This document shows positions 1 to 4,533 of a stretch of 5,176 bases of DNA, piece after piece. The first letter of the stretch is position 1, and every line of letters starts with the position of its first letter. The DNA is from Actinomycetota bacterium. GTDB taxonomy: Bacteria > Actinomycetota > Thermoleophilia > Gaiellales > Gaiellaceae. Location of the stretch: positions 1 to 5,176 of the forward strand of contig JACDGR010000263.1 in assembly GCA_013821525.1 (NCBI GenBank), given 5' to 3'. The notes under the pieces were generated by a model, which made no database searches, was not told the DNA's origin, and saw only the letters and a program-made list of their open reading frames with translations. The translations under genes were made by a program, and so were the position numbers.

Positions 1-134
1 ACGACGCTGCCACCGTCGCCACCGTCGCCGCCGTCCGGTCCGCCTTTGGGCACGAACTTCTCGCGCCGGAAGCTGAGGCCGCCGTCGCCGCCCTTGCCGG
101 CCTGGACGTGAATCCGGGCCCGATCGCTGAACAT
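1..134 (-). CDS. obgE: GTPase Obg, N-terminal fragment (runs off the window)
   Basis: Obg is a ribosome-associated GTPase that acts late in 50S subunit assembly and in growth and stress control. Only the first 44 codons are present; the gene continues past base 1. Reading from the ATG at 134, the protein begins MFSDRARIHVQAGKGGDGG and continues with SFRREKFVPKGGPDGGDGG. This is the glycine-rich start of the Obg fold, with the family's conserved KGGxG, FRREK.VP.GGPdGGdGG pattern. The G domain lies outside the window. An AGGAG sequence (140-144) sits 5 nt before the ATG and supports this start. The gene follows rpmA by 11 nt, the usual rplU-rpmA-obg operon order, so the three are probably co-transcribed. 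Identity is clear from the N-terminus. Whether the C-terminal part is typical cannot be seen. Confidence 0.96.
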   Translation of the reverse strand, partial: MFSDRARIHVQAGKGGDGGLSFRREKFVPKGGPDGGDGGDGGSV

Positions 135-145
135 CCGCGCTCCTG

Positions 146-409
146 TTAGTCCGCGGCGGCGGTCTCGTCGACCGTTACCGTGCGGCGCTCGCCGCTGCGG
201 TGGAACGCGACGACCCCGGGGCGGATCGCAAAGATCGTGTCGTCGCGGCCGATCTGGGTGCCCGCACCGGGCCGGAACCGGGTTCCGCGCTGGCGGACGA
301 TAATGTTGCCCGCCGCTGCAACCTGGCCGTCGAACATCTTCACACCGAGGTACTTCGGATTGGAGTCGCGACCGTTCTTGGAGGAGCCGAGGCCCTTCTT
401 GTGCGCCAT
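146..409 (-). CDS. rpmA: 50S ribosomal protein L27
   Basis: L27 is a small 50S protein whose flexible N-terminal tail reaches the peptidyl transferase centre. The 87-residue product has the normal length for the family. It begins MAHKKGLGSSKNGRDSN, the universal L27 tail, followed by GNIIVRQRGTRFRPG and GRDDTIFAI, which are the core beta strands. There is no extra N-terminal leader of the kind cleaved in Firmicutes L27; the protein starts directly at MAHKKG. The ATG at 409 abuts the rplU stop codon (TAG at 412-410) with no gap. Its ribosome binding site therefore lies inside the last codons of rplU, which suggests translational coupling. The C-terminus is short (DETAAAD) and variable, as usual. 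obg follows after 11 nt. Confidence 0.98.
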   Translation of the reverse strand: MAHKKGLGSSKNGRDSNPKYLGVKMFDGQVAAAGNIIVRQRGTRFRPGAGTQIGRDDTIFAIRPGVVAFHRSGERRTVTVDETAAAD

Positions 410-949
410 CTAGTCCGTCTCCTCCTTCGCTTTGAGCGCCGCCTCGAGCGCGGTGACTGCACCCTTGCGCGCCGCGTGGGCCTGCTCGTACTCGAGCGCC
501 GCATCCAGCATCGGGTGGTTCCAGGTCTTCGATCCCTCGACGATCTGGGCGACCGTCAGCTCCTCGTAGCCACTCGGCATGCCCTTGACGTGATCCTCCG
601 CAGGAGCTGCCGCGGGAGTTGCCGCCGCCGCCGCCGGCTCAGCGGTTGCGCGCTTCGGCGCCGCCGCGGCGCCTGAGCTGCCGCCGAGCGAGATCTCGAC
701 CCGAGAGGTCGCAGCGCGGAAACCGGTATGGCGCTTGTACCCCGTCCGGCGCTTGTACTTGCCGATCAGGAGCTTCGGGCCGCGGCCGTGGGACAGCACC
801 TTTGCCGTCACCTTGACGCCGTTGTCGCCGAGCAAGACGTCCGGGCTGAATGTCTTCCCCTCGTCGGTCTTGAGGCGGTCCACGACAAGCGTCTCGCCCT
901 CTCGGACGCGATACTGCTTGCCGCCTACACGGATGATTGCGTAGTCCAT
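410..949 (-). CDS. rplU: 50S ribosomal protein L21 with a long C-terminal extension
   Basis: L21 binds 23S rRNA in the 50S subunit. The start at 949 gives MDYAIIRVGGKQYRVREG, the standard L21 N-terminus. The frame is open up to 1021, but those 24 upstream codons look like leader sequence and contain the likely promoter. Residues 1-87 are the L21 beta-barrel and end in the signature region KYKRRTGYKRHTGFR. The protein is 179 residues against about 100 for a standard L21. The excess is an Ala/Pro linker (about 88-125, including a run of alanines) and a charged, helical tail (about 126-179) with GYEELTVAQI and LDAALEYEQAHAARKGA. The tail is not part of the L21 fold; its function is unknown. No clear Shine-Dalgarno sequence precedes the ATG. 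rpmA follows without a gap. The L21 call is secure; the tail is the unusual part. Confidence 0.97.
   Translation of the reverse strand: MDYAIIRVGGKQYRVREGETLVVDRLKTDEGKTFSPDVLLGDNGVKVTAKVLSHGRGPKLLIGKYKRRTGYKRHTGFRAATSRVEISLGGSSGAAAAPKRATAEPAAAAATPAAAPAEDHVKGMPSGYEELTVAQIVEGSKTWNHPMLDAALEYEQAHAARKGAVTALEAALKAKEETD
421..427 (-). promoter_or_regulatory. Ribosome binding site of rpmA, inside the rplU 3' end
   Basis: The minus strand reads AAGGAGG here, 11 nt before the rpmA ATG at 409. The same bases, with their neighbours, encode the last residues of L21 (KEETD), so the signal is embedded in coding sequence. The rplU stop and rpmA start touch (TAGATG), so a ribosome finishing rplU ends on the rpmA start. 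The spacing is slightly long for a Shine-Dalgarno site. A second GGAGA a few bases downstream could serve equally well. Confidence 0.6.
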
Positions 950-992
950 AAGCCAGTGGAGCCCGTGGGCAGGAGCCCGCGAAGCGGTCGCA

Positions 993-1020
993 AGTGTAGC
1001 GAAACCGGGGGGGATCACCA
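993..1020 (-). promoter_or_regulatory. Possible promoter of the rplU-rpmA-obg operon
   Basis: On the minus strand a TACACT hexamer (993-998) resembles a -10 box of the housekeeping sigma factor, matching four of six consensus positions including the key TA...T. A weak -35 candidate, TGGTGA (1015-1020), lies 16 nt upstream. This would start transcription near 986, giving a leader of about 37 nt before the rplU ATG. The position fits, since it lies between the end of rne and the start of rplU. The -35 match is poor, and read-through from rne is an alternative or additional route. Confidence 0.4.
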
Positions 1021-1066
1021 CACGGTCACGCAGGTTGGACGGGCGGCCGCGCCACGAGGTCAGCGT

Positions 1067-3991
1067 CTACTCGTCGATCCCCCACTCGCTCATCGGTGTG
1101 TAGCCCCAGTTTTCGTCCTCGGCAGGACCGGCACCGTTCGCCGCTTCGGCCGGGCCGGACTCACCGGCGGGCTCGGCGTCAGCCTGTGGGGCAGGCCTCG
1201 ACCGCGGCCTCGCGGGAGCACGCTCGGGCTTTGGGGCAGGCGCGGCTTCCTCGTCCGCGACCTCGACGAGCGCCGCGGATTCGATCGCCTCGGCTTCCGT
1301 CTCGGGCGCATCGGCCTCGAGCACGCCGGCCTCGTCCGTCACGCTCGCGGCATCTTCGCCCACCGGCTTCTTCTTGCGATTCTTGCCGCCGCGTGAGCCA
1401 CGCCGCGTCCGCTTCTTGGGCGGAGCAGCGGAAGTGTCCCCATCCTCGGTCTCCTCTTCGCCCGCGAGCGCTCGCTCGGGCACGTGGATCACCGGGCCTG
1501 CAGGTCGCGCCGGCGGCTTCGACTCCAGCGCCGGCTCGACGACGGTCTCGGACGTGGCGGTGTTGTCATCGGCCGTGTCAGAGAGCTCGGCCGGAGCCAC
1601 GCCGTCCTCGGTCCCAGCGCCTGCCTCGACAGGCTTCTTCTTGCGGTTTCGGCCGCCTCGGGTGCCGCGCCGGGTGCGCTTCTTCGGGACAATCGGCTCG
1701 CCGTTCTCGTCGAGCACGACGGGAGCGGGCTCGCCAGCCTCGCCCAGCTCCGCGCCCGTCTCGGCCGCGACAGGCTCCGCCTCGTCGCCGTCGGCGTCGG
1801 CGTCGTCGGTCTCCTCGATCTCGATGCCCTCGTCGCCCGGCTTCTTGGTCGTGCTGCGCTTGGCGCGGGTCGGCTTCTCGGCCTCGGACTCTGCGGTCAG
1901 CGGCTCACGCACCTGCTCGACCGGTGAGAGCAGCTCGCCCCACGCGAGGCCCTCGGTGACAGCCGTGATCCGGACCTTGACCTTCTTGCCGACGAGCTTC
2001 GCAGCATCGCCGATCACGACGTCGATGCTCTCGACCTTGCCAACGCCCGCATGCGGGTCGTGCAGGCCGACCTCGCCGAGCTTCAGGTCGAGCTCCTGGC
2101 CGACGTCGACCGGCAGCGTCGGCGCGACCTTCTCGAGGGTGCCTTGCCCGAGCACCTTGAAGTGATCGAGATGCTCGCCCTCCTTGCCGACGAGGAAGAA
2201 CCGCCGCTTCGTGGTCTCCTCGAGCTCCCGCAGCCGTGAGCCGCCAGGGCCGACGACGAGGGCGGCCACCTTGGCGGCGACCTCGACCTTGAAGGCCTTG
2301 TCGCGCGACCCGGGCGTGACGAGCGTGCGCAGGCGCCGCTCGACGTCGACGGCCGCAGTGTGCTCGGAGACGACGATCCCGTCGCCGCCGCACGTCGGGC
2401 ACTTCTTGGTCATCACTTCGCGCGGACCGTCGGTGACGTTCTGCCGCGTCATCTCGACGAGGCCGAGCGGAGAGATCTCGACGACGTAGGTCTTCGTCCG
2501 GTCGCGCTCGAGCTCTTCGCCGAGCGCGGCCTCGACGGCTGCACGGTTCTTCGGGCTCGCCATGTCGATGAAGTCGATGACGATGATCCCGCCGATGTCG
2601 CGGAGGCGCAGCTGGCGCACGACTTCCTTGACCGCCTCGAGGTTGTTCTTCGTGATCGTGTCCTCGAGCCGTGCGCCGGAGTTCTTCGAACGCGAGCCGA
2701 CGAAGCGCCCGGTGTTGACGTCGATGACGGTGAACGCCTCCGCGTAGTCGAAGATCAGGTAGCCGCCGGAGGGCAGGTCGACGCGACGGTTCAGTGTCGA
2801 CTTGATCTCCTGCTCGACGCCGAAGGTGTCCATCAGCGAGTCGCGCTCCTTGAAGCGGGTCACGCGCTCGGCCATGTGCGGCGAGGTCTTCTTCAGGTAG
2901 CCGACGATCCGCTTGTGCGTTCGGTCGTGGTCGACGAGCAGCCGCTCGAAGTCGCCTGTGAAGAGGTCGCGGACGACCCGCAGGGGCAGCTCTGCCTCCT
3001 GGTAGACGAGCGAGGGCGCCTTCGCGTCCTTCGCCTGCGCCTCGATCGAGCGCCAGAGACGCTGGAGGAAGTCGAGGTCGCGCTCGATGTCCTCGGCGGA
3101 GGCACCCTCCGCCGCGGTGCGCACGATCACGCCGCCCTGCTTCGGAGCGATCTCCTTGAGGATTGCCTTCAGACGGTTGCGCTCGTCGTCCTCGATCCGG
3201 CGGGAGACGCCGAGGCCGTCGCCGTGCGGGACGAAGACGACGAACCTGCCGGGTAGCGAGATCTCGGTCGTCAGGCGTGCGCCCTTCGTCTTCATCGGAT
3301 CCTTGACGGCCTGCACGAGCACGCTCTGGCCGCGTTGGATCAGATCCTGGATCTTGCGCGCTCCCTTGCGGCCTTCGAGCTCCGGGCCGACGATCTCGTC
3401 GACGTAGAGGAAGCCGTTCTTCTCGAGACCGATCTCGACAAACGCCGCTTCCATTCCTGGGAGGACGTTGTCGACAGTGCCGAGATAGATGTTGCCGGCG
3501 ATCGACCGGCGCTCCGGACGCTCCAGGTACACCTCGGCAACGAGGTCGTCCTCGAGCACTGCGACGCGCTTCTCGCCCGCGTCGACCGAGATCAGGAGCT
3601 CGCGCTTGGCCTTCGGCAGCGGTGCGCGCTTCGGCGGGGTACGCCGGCGGGCCGCCTGGGAGGTGGCGGTGCGATCGCGTGTCTTGCGCTCGCCGCCGCG
3701 CTTATCGGCGGCGGCGGGCTTCGCAGCCGCCGGCTTCGCCGCGCCCGACCGCTCGGACGTGGACTTTTCGGTGCCGGCCGTCGAGCCCTCGGCGGGCTTC
3801 TTCTTGCGGTTGCGTCCGCCGCGCGTCCCGCGACGGCGCTTGGCTGCTGTAGAGGTGGGCTGTCCGTCGTCGCCTGCCGCGGGGGCGGCGGGCTGCTCGA
3901 CGGTCGGTGCGCTAGCTGCGGGTGGTACCGAGGCGGCCGCGGACGGCGCCTGCTCCTCCGACTTCTTGCGTCGGAACCAGGGCAGTGGCAA
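1067..3991 (-). CDS. rne: Ribonuclease E/G (Rne/Rng family), with disordered arms and a TRAM-like domain
   Basis: This is an endoribonuclease of the RNase E/G family that cleaves single-stranded RNA in mRNA decay and rRNA/tRNA processing. Of its 974 residues, 1-130 are low-complexity, basic and Ala/Pro-rich. The core spans about 130-540, with an S1-type RNA-binding region near 165-245 (GNIYLGTVDNVLPGMEAAFV). Catalytic metal ligands are visible in FTVIDVNTGRFVG (D424, N426) and IVIDFIDM (D473), matching E. coli D303, N305 and D346. The zinc-link CPTCGG has C531 and C534. Residues about 541-612 form the small domain, with a GPGG loop at 581-584. Residues about 626-688 resemble a TRAM RNA-binding domain (HAGVGKVESIDVVIG, then LVGKKVKVRITAVTEG). 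Residues 690-974 are acidic and low-complexity with two basic motifs, ending in WGYTPMSEWGIDE. The start is TTG at 3991, chosen because AGGAGA lies 6 nt upstream. All core catalytic residues are present, so it should be active. Confidence 0.97.
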   Translation of the reverse strand: MPLPWFRRKKSEEQAPSAAASVPPAASAPTVEQPAAPAAGDDGQPTSTAAKRRRGTRGGRNRKKKPAEGSTAGTEKSTSERSGAAKPAAAKPAAADKRGGERKTRDRTATSQAARRRTPPKRAPLPKAKRELLISVDAGEKRVAVLEDDLVAEVYLERPERRSIAGNIYLGTVDNVLPGMEAAFVEIGLEKNGFLYVDEIVGPELEGRKGARKIQDLIQRGQSVLVQAVKDPMKTKGARLTTEISLPGRFVVFVPHGDGLGVSRRIEDDERNRLKAILKEIAPKQGGVIVRTAAEGASAEDIERDLDFLQRLWRSIEAQAKDAKAPSLVYQEAELPLRVVRDLFTGDFERLLVDHDRTHKRIVGYLKKTSPHMAERVTRFKERDSLMDTFGVEQEIKSTLNRRVDLPSGGYLIFDYAEAFTVIDVNTGRFVGSRSKNSGARLEDTITKNNLEAVKEVVRQLRLRDIGGIIVIDFIDMASPKNRAAVEAALGEELERDRTKTYVVEISPLGLVEMTRQNVTDGPREVMTKKCPTCGGDGIVVSEHTAAVDVERRLRTLVTPGSRDKAFKVEVAAKVAALVVGPGGSRLRELEETTKRRFFLVGKEGEHLDHFKVLGQGTLEKVAPTLPVDVGQELDLKLGEVGLHDPHAGVGKVESIDVVIGDAAKLVGKKVKVRITAVTEGLAWGELLSPVEQVREPLTAESEAEKPTRAKRSTTKKPGDEGIEIEETDDADADGDEAEPVAAETGAELGEAGEPAPVVLDENGEPIVPKKRTRRGTRGGRNRKKKPVEAGAGTEDGVAPAELSDTADDNTATSETVVEPALESKPPARPAGPVIHVPERALAGEEETEDGDTSAAPPKKRTRRGSRGGKNRKKKPVGEDAASVTDEAGVLEADAPETEAEAIESAALVEVADEEAAPAPKPERAPARPRSRPAPQADAEPAGESGPAEAANGAGPAEDENWGYTPMSEWGIDE
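1070..1111 (-). other. C-terminal aromatic peptide of RNase E/G
   Basis: The last 14 residues (961-974) read NWGYTPMSEWGIDE. They follow about 270 residues of Ala/Glu/Pro-rich, probably disordered sequence, yet contain two Trp, one Tyr and a Met. Such an ordered-looking end on a disordered arm is typical of a short linear binding motif. RNase E in other bacteria uses short motifs in its C-terminal arm to hold degradosome partners. That this peptide does the same is an inference. Confidence 0.4.
1364..1417 (-). repeat. Basic RGG-like motif, copy 3, in RNase E/G
   Basis: Residues 859-876 read KKRTRRGSRGGKNRKKKP. This is nearly identical to the motif at residues 770-787 and, more loosely, to that at 51-66. 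It sits in the acidic C-terminal arm, where it stands out as a strongly positive patch. The RG/RGG content suggests RNA binding. Confidence 0.75.
1631..1684 (-). repeat. Basic RGG-like motif, copy 2, in RNase E/G
   Basis: Residues 770-787 read KKRTRRGTRGGRNRKKKP. Compared with copy 3 it differs at two positions (T for S, R for K). It lies 89 residues N-terminal of copy 3 in the C-terminal arm, after a strongly acidic stretch (EIEETDDADADGDE). Confidence 0.75.
3794..3841 (-). repeat. Basic RGG-like motif, copy 1, in RNase E/G
   Basis: Residues 51-66 read KRRRGTRGGRNRKKKP, in the N-terminal arm before the catalytic core. The shared RGTRGGRNRKKKP string is identical to copy 2, more than 700 residues away on the other side of the enzyme. 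The catalytic core is thus flanked on both sides by the same basic element. Confidence 0.75.
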
Positions 3992-4137
3992 ACGATTTCT
4001 CCTGAGTAAGGCGCGCGCGCAGCCTCGCCGGCCGGTTAGACCAGAGCGGGCGCGCGTCGCGGGTGGGCTGGAAAAGCCTTGGCATAGGCCTTCCCGCAGG
4101 GTACCAAGTCGTGTTGTCGGAGCGGTCTACGCCGGGT
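3992..4137 (-). other. Leader between the small gene and rne
   Basis: This 146-nt stretch holds no convincing gene. Two weak secondary structures are visible on the minus strand. The first, at 4072-4092, pairs AAGGCCT with AGGCTT (one bulged base, 6-nt loop) and is followed by TTTT, like a poor intrinsic terminator. The second, at 4009-4025, is a GC-rich hairpin (AGGC...GCCT arms around an alternating GC tract) ending 5 nt before the rne ribosome binding site. A TACCCT hexamer (4098-4103) is a weak -10 candidate, but I found no -35 at a suitable distance. The leader may control rne expression, since RNase E autoregulates through its leader in E. coli; nothing here proves that. Confidence 0.3.
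3998..4003 (-). promoter_or_regulatory. Ribosome binding site deciding the TTG start of rne
   Basis: The minus strand reads AGGAGA, followed by AATCGT and then TTG at 3991. The 6-nt spacing is good, and this decides the start of RNase E/G at a TTG rather than an ATG or GTG. The strong site with a weak start codon may set a moderate expression level. Confidence 0.75.
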
Positions 4138-4344
4138 CTAGGCGACTTCGGCGGTCGGTCGCAGCGTCCCTCGACGAGCCCGAATCGCCCGTAGACGCTG
4201 GGAAAGACGTGCCCAAGCCCAGGGCTCAACCTCGACGTACCGCACCGCAGACTGGGCGCGGGTCGCCTCGAGATACTCGAACCAGGCGTCTGCCTCCTCG
4301 ATCAGCAGCAGTTCCATCGCTTCCTGGTGTCCGGTCAGGGCCAT
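4138..4344 (-). CDS. Small hypothetical protein, 68 residues
   Basis: I do not recognise this protein. The start at the ATG at 4344 is supported by GGAGGTGA (4352-4359), almost the full complement of the 16S 3' end, with 7-nt spacing. The frame stays open upstream to 4605, but the sequence there is arginine/proline-rich and overlaps the DUF697 gene and the repeats, so it is unlikely to be translated. The product begins MALTGHQEAMELLLIEEADA. It has an acidic, probably helical first half (EEADAWFEYLEATR) and a strongly basic end (RLSQRLRAIRARRG), with aromatic residues clustered at W21, F22, Y24, Y36, W42 and W44. There is no signal peptide, membrane span or metal-binding motif. The charge pattern would suit a small RNA- or protein-binding adaptor, but that is only an inference. 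It lies 146 nt upstream of rne on the same strand and may be co-transcribed with it. Confidence 0.7.
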   Translation of the reverse strand: MALTGHQEAMELLLIEEADAWFEYLEATRAQSAVRYVEVEPWAWARLSQRLRAIRARRGTLRPTAEVA

Positions 4345-4351
4345 GCGGGCG

Positions 4352-4359
4352 TCACCTCC
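4352..4359 (-). promoter_or_regulatory. Strong ribosome binding site of the 68-residue gene
   Basis: The minus strand reads GGAGGTGA, then 7 nt, then ATG at 4344. It is the best Shine-Dalgarno sequence in the window and the main reason to believe the small gene and to reject the longer upstream start at 4605. Confidence 0.8.
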
Positions 4360-4393
4360 ATTCGGGATTGCACGAGACCCTAGGTCCTGGACC

Positions 4394-4416
4394 GGACGGA
4401 CCGAACCGCTCCGTCC
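4394..4416 (-). repeat. Inverted repeat upstream of the small gene
   Basis: The arms GGACGGA (4394-4400) and TCCGTCC (4410-4416) are perfect reverse complements around a 9-nt loop, so the transcript can form a 7-bp hairpin. No T-tract follows on either strand, so it is not a standard terminator. It lies 50 nt before the start of the small gene and could be a leader hairpin or an operator. A second short palindromic element (GGTCC-A-GGACC on the minus strand) follows immediately. Confidence 0.45.
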
Positions 4417-4444
4417 CACCGCGAAGCTCGGCCGGCTCGCAAAC

Positions 4445-4533
4445 CGCAACCCTGGAACCTGGTCTAGGGGTTCAGGCGCGCGCGCAACCCTGGAACCTGG
4501 TCTGAACCTGGTCGCAGGGTTCAGGCGCGCGCG
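4445..4533 (-). repeat. Imperfect tandem duplication of a gene end
   Basis: Two identical elements each occur twice. GCAACCCTGGAACCTGGTCT lies at 4446-4465 and 4484-4503. GGGTTCAGGCGCGCGCG lies at 4468-4484 and 4517-4533. The second copy has an extra 11-nt tandem unit, GAACCTGGTC plus one base (4493-4503 and 4504-4514), so GAACCTGGTC occurs three times. On the minus strand, copy 2 contains the last codons and TGA of the DUF697 gene; copy 1 repeats this ending (GCGCGCCTGAACCC) downstream of the true stop. Inside, AACCCTG (4486-4492) pairs with CAGGGTT (4515-4521). The stem begins within the stop codon and could act as a weak terminator or protect the 3' end, though no T-tract follows. Confidence 0.85.

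Noticed and set aside
950..1021. Extending rplU to an upstream GTG at 1021
   Set aside because: The 24 extra residues have no L21 similarity, and the stretch contains the likely promoter. L21 proteins begin at the MDYAII-type start found at 949.
1041..1055. Terminator between rne and rplU
   Set aside because: Only a 4-bp GC palindrome around GCGGCCGC is visible, with no T-tract.
1096..3256. Long plus-strand open frames opposite rne (for example 1374-2165 and 2360-3256)
   Set aside because: In very high-GC DNA the strand opposite a long gene is usually open. Their proteins are low-complexity or arginine-rich, with no family motifs.
4072..4092. Intrinsic terminator before rne
   Set aside because: The stem is only 6 bp with a bulge and the T-run is four bases. 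I mention it in the leader but do not call it a terminator.
3912..4229. A 105-residue minus-strand frame across the rne start and leader
   Set aside because: It overlaps both rne and the small gene in another frame, and its composition is Arg/Pro-rich with no recognisable motif.
4446..4503. CRISPR-like repeat pair
   Set aside because: There are only two copies, the intervening sequence is itself repeated and not unique, and no cas gene is present.
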